Source of the DNA: Notospermus geniculatus
Lineage: Eukaryota > Nemertea > Pilidiophora > Heteronemertea > Lineidae
DNA length: 64,000 nt
Direction: 5' to 3'
Assembly: GCA_002633025.1 (NCBI GenBank)
Contig: NMRB01000056.1
Location: 1-64,000 of the forward strand
The notes beneath the pieces are model-generated. The model was not told the origin of the DNA, ran no database searches, and saw only the letters and a program-made list of their open reading frames with translations. Positions 10,951 through 23,000 of the stretch are shown here, in pieces; position 1 is the stretch's first letter; the number at the start of each line of letters is the position of its first letter. The position numbers were made by a program, and so were the translations under genes.

Positions 10951-11954
10951 CCCGTTCTGTTCTATTGTTCGACGAGGAATTCAAATAGGCTATAGACATC
11001 ATCGCCATTGGAATAAAACAGACTATTGCAACTCGGACAAGTATTTTTTACGACTATTATTCCTTTCACACCGCTCGAGGCTTCACTCACAGTTGCAGAC
11101 AATCAAAGCGTTCTCGTAAAAAAAAAACGCGCTGTCTTTTCATCAGTTTGAAGGAAAAATCTCCTTTCAGAGCGCAAAAATAACGAATCCACAGGAACAT
11201 GCTAGCCAGTCACACTGAACATGAACTGAGCAGGAAAGAATTTCGAAACAGCCCATAATGATATAATGGGTAAGTGCTACGTAAAAGCCAATCCCTTGCC
11301 GAACATTTGACGTGATCTCTTCGGCTGTTTGTACCGATCAGGTAGGTCTAGGACTTATTTATTCTGCACTCTATTTTTTATCTATCCTGTAGGCCTACTC
11401 TCTCCTTAGGCCTCAACACCTCCCTCGGCACTATGCCAAGACTGCCAAATATACGAAGGATGTGAGAAAAAAAGTTGTTACTTTGGTGGGCCGTAACTAG
11501 CTTTTTTCGCTGCGGGGGGGAGGGCATTTTAGACAGATGAGCTCAACAGACGTGGCCTTCGCCTTCGGCGCCGAAGGGGTCGGTTTTGCGGGGGGCCTCC
11601 CCCAGAAAAATTTTGAAATATAGAAGCTCTGAGATACGATTTGAGATCAAGTTCCTGCACATGAACAATAATGATCTTTTATCCCATTTGATTTGTTGTT
11701 TTTTTGCACAATTTGCCTGGGGGGGGGGGGTGTATTTGCCCCCCTTGCCCCCCCCCTTGTCCCTATGCTAGCACGGAGAGTCTAGGCTGTACAGGTGTGT
11801 GACAGGAATCGACGCCCTAGGAATGCGTCGGCGTTTCGGGGGCTTTGCGAAACCCTCTCTAATAATTCAGAATTCCGCCCTAAATCATCGCTCCTTAAAG
11901 CACGATGTCACATCCCCTTCATTATTTTACCACAGGTAGTGAAAGGCCTTTCCA
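10951..11954. other. Gene-free stretch upstream of protease 1
   Basis: No exon is supported. It holds a G- and C-run element at about 11500-11765 (cttcggcgccgaaggggtcg, then gggggggggg and cccccc runs) resembling the inside of the hAT-like element at 43266-43540, and a half MITE-A at 11826-11865. The promoter of the protease presumably lies here, but I saw no clear core element. Confidence 0.4.
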
Positions 11955-14900
11955 ATGGCACGACTCTTTTTACTTGTGTTAAGCATTCTCCTGATTTTTG
12001 GAGTGCTCGTCAGGGCTGATGATGATGCAGGTAAGGATTTTGACTTTACGCATGCATAAAAAAATGTCGGCAACTTAAGGCCAGATAAAAATCTCGAAAT
12101 TTCTTGCCTCCTCAAATTTTTTTATTTTGTTATTTTTTTCTATTTTTTCCTCCTACTTTTACCATTTTACAACAAACTCTGACGATCCTGAATTGAATTG
12201 GGCCACAGATTCGTATTTGTACTTAAAAACCTTTTTTGAGTTCCTAAGGGTTTGGCCATTGTATGGATCACATTTCAGTATGAAACATAAAATCAAAAAT
12301 AAAAAAACTCCCTTCTCACTTTTTACAAGTTATGACTGATGCTAAACTAACGATTTTTTATACGGCCTAAAAAGCAAGTGTGATAGAATCTACACTTCAT
12401 TCCAAATCCCAGTGGCGCGAGGTTTTCAGCCGATATCTCCGCAACGGCTGGGTCAAAATTGACATACCATACATCAATTGACTTGTCTTTCTTGTCGGTA
12501 TCTTTCTGCTATCTTCATTTTTCGCGTAAGGCCTGCATAACAGATCCCTTTCTCAAAACCCATTTCATTTCGCCGTGGTGTTCAGTGCAGTTTACACGTG
12601 CGCGATGCATTGCGTCATTTCAAAATGGCCGCCATTTCAGCCGTAAACACGAACTGTGATTGGTGAAAGAACTTTTTCCTGTCATGTTTTTTTGGGAAAT
12701 GACTGCGATGATGGCTGTAGCGGCAAGAAAGATGAATCGATTGACGTATGTTCCGTCAAATTTGACCCCGCCGTTTCGGAGCTATCGTTCATAAACCTCG
12801 CGCCACTCCAAAGTGGAATGGAGAGTAGTGGCTATTTTTGTGGACCCCTGTACATTTCATTATTCGTAGTAGGAGCTACTGGCTCCATTTTCATCGGTCC
12901 TATAACCTCAGTGTATGAGGCTAGCCATGGAGCCTATTAAACGGAAGCTAAATAACCGACAAAGATGACAAACGACCCAAAAATTACCCCATCAAAAGAC
13001 CTCCAAGCTGTTAGGGTTGGGATGGGCCAACAAATTTGTAAGTAAATACTCTCATAATTATTGCCATTGCACTGACAATAGCGTACATATAAACCATAAT
13101 AAAGTACATTTTTGTATACGTCTCCAGAAAATTTAGCCTGAAAATCATCCGCTCCCAAAGCAATATTAACCTATAGTGTCCTGTAAACGAGATGCGCCAA
13201 TTTTTAGTGCGACGGCCATTCATTTATCATCAAGCAATACGTTACTTATTCAGCAAGTATCGTTTAACCACTCCACTCTAACGTCCAATGGAAATACCTA
13301 GTAAGTCACATTTTAGGAAAAAATGAGTTAAGGCGAAATTCATACTTACTAGGTATTGTTTGATCATAATAAACAGTTTTTGTTTGCAAAATGTTCGCCA
13401 AAGCCTCGGAATGACAGTGGTGCACTTACTCGGTTTTTACGTCTACGTCATCAGAATTGTCACTTACTACCTTTGCAAATTCAGCATGAAATCAGAGGTA
13501 AAACATAGCAAATTGCATTAAATCCTGTTGTATGACATATTTTTAATTAGGAGTGTTTTCCACAACAAAACTCTTCCAAGCTGTCAGTCCACATAAACCC
13601 ATTTTTCTCGAAAATACCAAAATGTGACATACTTATTTCCATTGGACGCTAGATCGTTTAACCACTCCACTGCTGGTTGCAATTTTGTGCCGTGAAAGTA
13701 TTCGAGACCCGAAAATGACTGCAAGCGATATTTCGTAACCATGCCCTGAAAGCATTGCTCCAAGGAGAGCAAGACTTAATAGGGAGGTTTAGAAATCAAA
13801 CGATAAACGTAAACGTTAAAGACAACGTTATTTTTGTATCGAAAATGTAATATAAAATCTGGTGAATGTGTAGTATGAAAAATAACGTTGTCGTAAGTTT
13901 ACGTTTATCGTTTGATTTCTAAACCTCCCTAATGTCCACTACACCTCCACAAAAAGACCACCAAAAGAGGAAATTACATGTAATATTAGATGTAACATTT
14001 ATACAGTACCATGGATGTATCCGTAGTCTGACAAGTGCTTCCTCCAAAGTTAATAACAATGGAGCTTTTGTTGTTGACGCTAGTTTTAAGTGTTCCGAAA
14101 AATGTACCAACAAAAGCTATTGTTCTCAGCAGAACAATAGCCTTGAGGAACTCCTTTACGTTGAGGAGCGTTCTAAAATATGGACCTACATGTATCTACT
14201 GAAACGCTCCGCCCTAATAAGGTATAGGGTCGTATTTTAGAACGTTCCTTAACATTAAGGTCCACCTTAAATCTATTGTTCTCGATGATTTTACAATAGG
14301 CTAAAGGTCGACCTTAACGTTAAGGAACGTTCTAAAATACGACCCATAGAGTGTTGTTGTCTGTTCATAAATGTTGGGCACTTCAAACAGTTCACTGTAG
14401 GGCGACAATACTTGCAATGTACAGCAATAGGCCAGTTCACAAAAGGCAAATGACGTCCTTTGTTTACAACAATAAGGATAGGCCTATTTTAGCTACGAAT
14501 CAATTTCGTTGGCAGCCATCTTTGATCCTTGCCTGGGAAATTCCAGGAATCACGAATGCTAACTCCGACTGGTGATAAAAAGGTATGTTCGAATATTACA
14601 CTGAAAATGCGTTGCTCTTCCTCCCATGCGGCTGCGCATGCGCATATGCGATTTTAAGTTTAGGTTTCCTGGCAACTAGAAAGATGGCCGCCACCAAGAC
14701 GTGTCAATAAACAAATTCCAATAGAGCAAAAACAACATTTCAGGGCCATACGACCAAGACGACGGACTGACTTCGGATGACTTTGGTAACACGGATGATG
14801 ATGTGGCTGAGGTTCTAGTGGGCGACGATATTGAGGTTGATGATGACGGTGTGAGTGACCTTGATAATGATGATGATGATGATGATGATGGCGCTGATGA

Positions 14901-17900
14901 CGACGCCGGCGATCTGGCAGACGACGTCGATGACGTCAGTACTGAGGACGACCTGGACAAGAAGGCTGAGGTAGAAATCGAGAAACGTATTCTGATGGGC
15001 CCCAAGGCGGATATAAAAGACTATCCTTGGTTGGTCGGGATCAAGAGATATGGGAGGGGTGGCATTAACTGCGGTGGATCGCTTATTGCCAAGAACTTGG
15101 TCCTGACTGCCGCGCATTGCTTCTACGCCCGGAATAAAAAGACGAGGTAAGTATGTACAGCGACATGCCATGATTTATCAAATAGGTGCAGTCATGATCA
15201 GCAGCGTTTTTGGCCAAAAGATGGCAGCAAAGTTCTAGCGGACCAATACAAAAAAAATTCTCTAGATTGGTGCTCAATCAAGCATGAATGGTTCAGCTAG
15301 GCATTGAATTGGACAGTTGTGACACCTATTGGTCAACTGACTGACAGCTCCTATTGGTGTACCCAATATCTTGATCTATGCCAATATAGTTAAGTACCCC
15401 TATATGAAATGGAAACTAAGTACATGTATTCCTAGTACATGTATTCGTTTTGCAAAATACGGGCAGTGCAGCTGAGTGTCAGAGCCATGGGCCTCTAGTT
15501 AAATCGCTTTCCCGCCAAAATGATCGTCGATACGCCAAACGGCAAGCGGTCTGAAGTAACGATCAGTCATTCAAATAAATATCTGTTGACTGGAAAAATT
15601 AGCAAATTTGTTATCATTGGAAAGAGTATTCCAACTGGTTTTACAGACACGGTCAGAGATTTGGGAGAAATTTGACTTTGGAAATTAAGATCTCAACAGA
15701 TTTAATGCTCGGCAGCCTATTGCCGACTTGACATCTAACGTTCTCTGCAGTTTAGAGATGGTCTCTAAGTAGGCCTACTTCGTAGATACATTACTTCTAG
15801 CTACCAATGCAGCTATTCATGATCCCTTTGCAGAAAGTATGTGCTGAGAGACGACGCTAAGGGGTACCGCATTGTCGTGAAACAGTCATTCGTTGGGAGG
15901 CTGCGCCGTGACCACGTGCATAAAGTATCAGCCGTCAGGGTTCACAAGGGCTGGGATGTCACCAAGGCTACTAAGTCACGTGAGTATCAAAAATAGGGAG
16001 GTTAAGAAATCAAACGATAAACGTAAACGTTAACGACAACGTTATTTTTGTACCGATAATTCAAATAAAATCCGGTTAATGTGTAGTATGAAAAAAACGT
16101 TGTCCTAAACTCTACGTTTATCGTTTGATTTCTTAACCTCCCTATTGTTATCAAACGTTTATCACTGGCGATATGGTTTCCCCTATCCGTGTATGTGTTG
16201 CGTTCGAGTAAGAGAGTTCTCGCGAAGCCTCCAAAACGCCAATGCGAACGACTGCCCTGTGCTTTCTTCGTGGCATCGAACAGTGGGATTGGCGTTCGCG
16301 CTGGCATTTCGCGGGGATTTGCGAAAATTATAGAGTTTTCGCAAAGGCCCCGAAACGCCAACGCGAACGTCTATCCTTTTGTTCGGTGCTTTCTTCGTGG
16401 CATCGAACAATGGGTTTGGCGTTGCGTTGGCGTTTCGGGGCTTTGCGAAAACTCCCTACTCTAATTCGCAAGTCCCCGAAACGCTAATGCAAGCGCGTAT
16501 CCTTTTTTCGGTGCTTTTCGTGACATCGAACAATGGGATTGACGTTTGGGGTTTTCGCAAAACGCAAACGCCAAACCCATTGTTCGATGCCACGAAGAGA
16601 CCACCGAACAAAAGGATGGACGTTCACGTTGGGGTTTCTGGGGCTTTGCGAAAACTCCCTCCTCTCTAATAACTCGGTGTTCTTCAATATTTCTCCAGCC
16701 AATGACATTGCAATCCTGAAGTTGGAAAAACCAATCAAAACAGACGAAACCACACAAGTCATCGCGTTACCAAAGGACCAATCAGATTCGCCTCCCACCG
16801 GAAGTACATGTCACGTGGCTGGATGGGGAAGGACGCAGAAAGGACGTAAGTGGACAGAATACTGCTTTCACACAGGGCCACATAAAAACTGAAATACATG
16901 TACATGTATCACTTAGAACAAGAGTAGGCCAAGTTTGTTTCTTCTGAATGCTAATACGTATTTATTTCGCTGACATTTTTGGATCGAATGTCTTTTTGCA
17001 GAAATATCATACACATTTCGTAATTCCCAAAATACATATAGGCACAACTTTTCCCTCTTGCCCCTCGTAAAGATACAAGGAACATGTCACCAGTGTGTCA
17101 TTTCTTAATTTGTCACCAGGGGGAGCAAGGAATCTTTATGCGGCAAGCCTGAGAACAGACCCAATGTCGGAATGCATCAGTTGGTTTGGCGGTGCTCAAC
17201 TAAAGACACATCATCCAGAGAAGCGTCTGTGTGCCGGAGGCCACAGTAACCAAAATGTCTGCAAGGTGAGCCGCTCGCTCGAAACGTGTTCAGGCGTTCT
17301 TGTACACTTCTCCCCAGTGTTCAGTTGGCCATAGGTACAGACCCACTAAACACTGGCATGATTGGCGCCAAAAGTGAAGGATCATCAATAGACGGCGCTG
17401 TTTGACGAGGGGTCCAATCATAAGCCATCGTTACAGGTTTAACCAACGCGGCCGTAACACACTTTCTGATTGGCTAAGATACTCGTGTATAGTCATACTC
17501 GCGGCAGATTCCGAGCAGAGATTCCCCGAATCGGACAGCTAACGCCGTCTATTAGTGATATTTTGAGGATCACATCAACTGAAGCAGTTTCAGAGCGCGG
17601 GAAACGTAGTTGATATCGGTTTGAAACTGCGGGAGGAGTTCGCGTTTAGGGCGTCCTGAGGAAACGAAGCCGAGGGGCCCTTTGTTTCGGGCGAGTTTCT
17701 CCTAACCACCCCTCGGAATAAGCTGATATTCGGCTGATATACATAGATGTATATCTACTTGTCAAATGCCCCCATATCGCGCAAGGGCTATCAAACTTGT
17801 CGAATCGCCCTGCAGGTTTGCATATTATGGAGGATTTTTGCCGAATATTATCAAAATTTAGGGACTATTTGTCAATGGAATTGTAGGGGCTGGTGTCCTA

Positions 17901-18529
17901 CCTCGTGACCTTGACTTTGGGCTCTGTTGGTTGGCTGTCATACGGTATATCTTCGTACACACGTTCACACACAGCAGGGCTTCCTCAGCACTTCTGCACA
18001 GACGAGCAGATTCGTGCTACCACTCATTTCAAGACCAAAGTTCTGCTAGTGCACTGCAGAGCATAGAGCGGTTTTTCCACGGTACAATATTATTGCACAA
18101 TATGGGGCCCAAAATGGGTGTCATGTGCTTCTGGCATAATGGATGGAAGAAAGATTGGCAATAATATTGCCTATTTTGATCCTCATATTGTGCAATAATA
18201 TTGCACGTGGCTAGGCCGCTTAACTAGCCCAGCCCTTTTACATCATAATGCAAACAACCCACTTGTACTACACAAAGGGGCCATCTCAACACATGAGGTG
18301 CCCGCTCCCACAGGATAAGTGACTTCGACGTTTGTTTTTGTTTTTCCAGGGCGATTCCGGAGGCCCCTTTTCTTGCAAGCGAGGAAATCAGAAAGTCCTA
18401 TACGGAGTCGTATCCTTCGGCTCCATGAAACTTCACGGCTGTTATCGCGGAGGTACCAAGCCGACCGCACCCAGTGTATACACCAGGGTCAGCTACTATC
18501 TGGACTGGATAAAACAAAATAGTTTGTAA
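11955..18529 (+). CDS. S1 family serine protease 1, acidic propeptide, complete
   Basis: Six exons: 11955-12030, 14744-15146, 15834-15979, 16699-16845, 17120-17265, 18350-18529. All introns are GT-AG and the phases run 1, 2, 1, 1, 0. The 365-residue product has a signal peptide (about 1-21). An 86-residue propeptide follows with 42 Asp/Glu, including seven consecutive Asp at 68-74. Cleavage after KR107 would release a 258-residue mature chain starting ILMG. The catalytic triad is His150 (TAAHC), Asp211 (NDIAIL) and Ser309 (GDSGGP). Eight Cys match the usual pairs 42-58, 136-201, 168-182 and 191-220. The S1 pocket position equal to chymotrypsin 189 is Asn, 216 is Gly and 226 is Ser, so it is neither trypsin-like nor standard chymotrypsin-like. 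It is a secreted and probably active protease whose substrate cannot be predicted. Confidence 0.92.
12389..12830. mobile_element. TIR element H in protease 1 intron 1
   Basis: Terminal inverted repeats of about 100 bases meet at agtggcgcgaggtttt left and aaacctcgcgccact right. The interior includes aaaatggccgccatttc. A second copy at 32381-32802 runs into the assembly gap. No transposase, so non-autonomous. Confidence 0.8.
13782..13929. mobile_element. MITE-B copy
   Basis: Fold-back element between TA dinucleotides. Ends are gggaggtttagaaatcaaac and its complement gtttgatttctaaacctccc, and the arms continue with gataaacgtaaacg. It lies in intron 1 of protease 1. Other copies are at 15996, 28611, 28758, 36280, 41177, 42597 and 44583. 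Confidence 0.9.
14228..14345. repeat. Near-perfect hairpin
   Basis: Arms of about 50 bases: gggtcgtattttagaacgtt at the left and aacgttctaaaatacgaccc at the right, with a short loop. A weaker copy of the same arm begins at 14166. It is in intron 1 of protease 1. Confidence 0.85.
15190..15312 (+). repeat. Dispersed repeat, also at 222-352
   Basis: Same-orientation copy of the repeat at the left of the window. It lies about 45 bases after the donor of protease 1 exon 2. Confidence 0.7.
15996..16142. mobile_element. MITE-B copy next to a splice donor
   Basis: TA-flanked fold-back element (gggaggttaagaaatcaaac and complement). It begins 16 bases after the end of protease 1 exon 3, just past the donor gtgagt, which it leaves intact. 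Confidence 0.9.
16209..16672. mobile_element. Cluster of four MITE-A copies
   Basis: Head-to-tail and partly nested copies of the cgcaaag...cgaaacgcc arms, with catcgaacaatggg centres, at about 16211-16332, 16335-16456, 16461-16560 and 16555-16670. The cluster ends 27 bases before protease 1 exon 4, so it sits where the branch point and polypyrimidine tract would lie. Confidence 0.75.
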
Positions 18530-19080
18530 ACAAAGTGTCTACCGTTTAGCTTTCCCGCCAATTATGTAGATTACGATTCATGTGGAATAAACTCATCATG
18601 AAGTTAATCAGTTTGTCGTTCAAGTTCGTGGAGGAATGACAACTTCTTATCTTTCCACAGGCGCCAAGGTCTTAGAGTCAGAAATAAAAAGTGCCAAAAT
18701 TAATGACAATGCACCCTGATTAGGCCTATTGACACCGGCCGTACTGTTCTCCCGGGTACGGAACTCGACGCCTGTTTTCAAAATGGCGGCTCTGGTGGCC
18801 ATATTGCAAATCGAAACGCGGCTATTTTCGAAAGGAACCTTCTAGTACCCCAAAATACAAATTGATTGGACAAATTGATTGGACAAATTGATTGGACAAA
18901 CGGTTATCCCTGAGAAATCGACAGAAACTGTTTTCAAAATGGCGGATCTGGTGGCCATATTGTAAATCGAAACGCGGCCATTTTGACAAGGAACCTTTCT
19001 CTGGTCACCCCAATACACATACAAAAAATCGATTAGACTGGACCAACGGTTTTCTTGTAAATTATCGGAATGGGAAAGTC

Positions 19081-19274
19081 AACCGATGGAAGACGCCGAC
19101 GGACGACTAAACTAACGGGCGACGACATAATGCCCGCGCTTCCCGCTGCATCACTGATTTGACCGACGTTGTAAAAGATAGCGACTGCGACTGGACGGGT
19201 ATAGAAGTATGCGATTCTATCGTAAGTTAGGTAGGTGAGCGTTAATACGAGGGCTGTGACCAGGCCAGCCAAGC
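19081..19274 (-). pseudogene. Decayed DEG/ENaC first transmembrane exon
   Basis: Read on the minus strand, this encodes a hydrophobic stretch and then TYDRIAYFYTRPV, identical over those residues to exon 2 of the ENaC gene at 45096-45263. The acceptor context (gtgacag then C) keeps the same phase. After IFYNV the copy loses the expected LPFP and CN segment and no donor follows. No neighbouring ENaC exons are seen on this strand. It lies between the two convergent protease genes and is best called an exon fragment left by duplication. Confidence 0.7.
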
Positions 19275-19424
19275 TGTCACGTGATCAAATCTGTAATGGC
19301 TGTCGGGGAATTTCTTGAAAGGAGTGCAATTCACCCTTTCGATGACTTTGACCTTAGTAACCCGTTTCTATTTCATATCTCAAATTATATATTGATGTAT
19401 TTCATGAAGTTGATCCGTCGACAG

Positions 19425-19850
19425 GCCTAAAGCCGTTTTTCCACGAGGCGTTTGCGGGCGCGGATTAGGAGGCGGGTGCGGGTGCGAGTGAAACAGCCAA
19501 TGGAAAATACGTTGGATCGATTTTTTTACACCCGCGCCCGCAAACGCCTCGTGGAAAAGCAGCTTAAAGGCCCGTTTCCACAGAAGCGGTAGCGTGAGCG
19601 TTTTGACGCTTCGCCCATTGTTTGGAAGCAGAGCGGCGGAAAATAACAAAAGATTTGACGCATCACGCAGCGTGAAACGCGTCTGTGGAAACGAGGCTTA
19701 AGGCTGCTTTTCCACGAGACGTTTGCGGACGCGGATTAGGAGGCGGGCGCGGGTGGAAAAAATCGAACCAACGTGTTTCCCATTAGCTGTTTCACCCGCA
19801 ACCGCTCCCGCCACCGAAATCGCGTCCGCAAACGTCCTCTGTGGCGGACG
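19425..19850. repeat. Tandem set of GC-rich fold-back repeats
   Basis: Several inverted segments: ttttccacgaggcgtttgcg pairs with cgcaaacgcctcgtggaaaa. Next comes a second hairpin (cgtttccacagaagcg and complement near the right), then a diverged copy of the first. Non-coding. Confidence 0.75.
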
Positions 19851-20008
19851 GCGTGCTAAATGGTATCGTAAGAAAGAGTGAAGCCATGGCAGTGTTGCAA
19901 AACGTTTTTATTGACTACATTCCATATACATGTAGAAGCAGGTATAGTTCAGATATCGCTAGTAAAATGGCGCTATTTGGGGCATTGCAATGCCATTGGG
20001 CCTACTCA

Positions 20009-23000
20009 TTACATAAGCCTGTTCTGTTTAATCCATTTGGTAAAACTGCTGACCCGAGTGAAGACGGAAGGACTGTGGTACATCGGTACGTTGGCACACC
20101 CGAGACCATATGAGACGATCCCATCGACAACTGACCTCCCGTCTGGACGTCTACAGACCAAAGGACCACCAGAATCTCCCTGGAAGAGAGAAAGTAGTTC
20201 CCTTTAGTGGTGAACACGATGCGAGCGTTCATTTGGGGCCGTATGCACCAAACGAAGATTATCTTGAACTCAGGTTGAGCCACAACTTTTCAATTGTTCA
20301 GGTTTGCCAGGGCATGATGTGACAATGGAAAAGTTGTGGCTCAGCCTGAGTTCAAGATAATCTTCGTTTGGTGCATACGGCCCTTTCTGTCAAGTTCACA
20401 CTATCACGAATCACGCCACGATTGAAATCGCGATCTTAATCGTGACGATCCTATCAGATCCTGGAGGTCTGTTCGTGGCAATCGTATTGATCGTAAGAAA
20501 AATTTTGGACGTTTCAAAAATTTTGCTAGGTTCCTGATTGAAATCGTGGTCTTAATCGTGGAGTAATCGTGGTGATCGTACATGTCCTATCAGATCTTAT
20601 CAGATCTTGAGGTCAGTCTTGGCAATCGTATTGATCGTAGAAAAGTTTTGAACGGTTCAAAAATTTTCTACGATCAACACGATTGCTGTCAGTATTGTGA
20701 GACCATTTTTATATGTTAAAGTATATGTCTGTACGTATGTGTGTGAAATATCAAGTCGATTTTATGACGATAACATTGTTTTTGCAGCCTCCCCAAAAGT
20801 TAGTGTGTCAGATCAGGCTGTGGATGGGATATGAATGCTTTGTTGACCGGGCAGTTTTGCTCTCAAAGTCACCCGTTTATTTCCATGAAGAGAAGTTTTG
20901 ATTGTTGTGAGACCATTTTTATATGTTAAAGTATATGTCTGTACGTATGTGTGTGAAATATCAAGTCGATTTTATGACGATAACATTGTTTTTGCAGCCT
21001 CCCAAAAAGTTAGGGTTTCAGATCAGGCTGTGGATGGGATATGAATGCTTTGTTGACGGGGCAGGTTTGCTCTCAAAGTCACCCGTTTATTTCCATGAAG
21101 AGAAGTTTTGATTGTTGTGAGACCATTTTTATATGTTAAAGTATATGTCTGTACGTATGTGTGTGAAATATCAAGTCGATTTTATAACGATAACATTGTT
21201 TTTGCAGCCTCCCAAAAAGTTAGGGTTTCAGATCCACGTGCTTTCCTAGGACTGTGCATGCACTGATGAAGTAACCTGCCTGACAGACGTTTCTCCAACT
21301 CTTTCCGGTCGCGCATACTCTCGTGTGGGGCTGCGGGATTGGAGTGCGGAGCATCCCGTAGAAATTCAAACAGACACTCTCCATCGCCACGTCCATTTCT
21401 GTGTACATCATCTGGGGCGCCATCCCTGCAATAAACGCGCAGATTTTTAGCAAATTCTCGGAAACAGGTGTAGGCCTAATGGAACGGTGGGGCATGAGCA
21501 ATTTTCCCATCGGAAAAATTGACTTATGGTTTCACATACTCCACGCAGCGTTGAAATTTTTGATACTTGGACGAAAATTTTAACACTGCCATTGACGCTA
21601 GATCGTCGGCGGGCTGGTCTATCACGTGACACGAACTTCTTTTTCAAAATGGTTTTATTTGCAGAAAACAGTATTTATCTTGTCGAAAATGAAACAGAAT
21701 AACTTTATTATTACTTTATATCTACTCTCACCGACGTTTGTATCACTCTATACCTTTATACACCTATCTTCAACGATCTATATTGTAAGCGTAGAAAACG
21801 AGTGATGGGGTGACCGCTTAACAATCAGTAGAATTTCTACTGTTCGCTCCGCGCTCGCACTACTTTTCAAGATGGAAACCTAGCGCCGATACTAGTGGTG
21901 ATATACTCTGATATCGCCACCTAGCGTCAAGTTTGATGGTTTCAGTGGTCAGTTCGATACTCACCACTTCCAGCAGTCTCCATTCCAAACCCAGCGATGA
22001 GGCATTTGGATCCGACAGGGACTTTGTCACTGCTAGACCTGGGTAGGGCTACGGGCTTGACATAGTCATTGAACTTTATCTTCCGGGCCAACTTGACGAT
22101 GGCGACATCATCAGCTATAGAAAAAGGACGGTGATAACGTAAAAACCTGGCAGCACACATAAAAATTATGTCTGTGAAATTGGAAGTTTGAATCGGTCTG
22201 AGGGCCGCATCGCCGACATCAAAGAGATGAGGTAGCACAAAGGTTTTAGCTCGCAGAGATGAGGTAGCACACAGAGGTTTTAGCCCACAGACATAGCTCG
22301 CAGACATAAGGTAGCACGCAACGGTTTTAGCTCACAGATATAGCTCGCAGAGATGAGGTAGCACGCAACGGTTTTAGCTCACAGACATAGCTCGCAGAGA
22401 TGAGCTAGTGCACAAAGGTTTTAGCTCACAGACATACCTCGCAGAGAGCATGAGGTAGCACGCAAAGGTTTTAGCTCACAGACATAGCTCGCAGAGATGA
22501 GGTAGCACACAAAGGTTTTAGCTCACAGACATAGCTCGCAGAAATGAGGTAGCACATAAAGGTTTTCGCTCAGACATAGCTCGCAGGGATGAGGTAGCAC
22601 ACAGAGGTTTTAGCTCACAGACATAGCTCGTAGACATGAGGTAGCACACAGAGGTTTTAGCTCACAGACATAGCTCGCAGAAATGAGGCAGCACACAAAG
22701 GTTTTAGCTCACAGACATAGCTCGCAGATATGAGGTAGCACATAAAGGTTTAAGCTCAGACATAGCTTGCAGAAATGAGGTAGCACGCAAAGATTTTAGC
22801 TCACAGACATGGCTCAGAGAGATGACGGTAGCACACAAACTCATGGTGGCCAAAGTTCCCCAATGCAAGCAAAAACCGCAATTGAAGCTGTAAAGGACAT
22901 ACGCATAATTCTTCCAAAGGCCATGTAGTAGTTCTTATGCATTCTGATCGCCCTTATCTTATAAAAGTCTTCGTCGTGCCGATGTGTGACCACGAGCCGC

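Noticed and set aside
13409-13498. Membrane-like segment ending before a gtaaaa donor in protease 1 intron 1
   Set aside because: Acceptor weak, no homology, and inside the intron of another gene.
16002-16798. Many overlapping open frames on both strands
   Set aside because: They are MITE-A and MITE-B copies. The palindromes keep several frames open.
22230-22840. Regularly spaced repeats resembling a CRISPR array
   Set aside because: Units are adjoining with no unique spacers, and the setting is an animal intron. It is a minisatellite.
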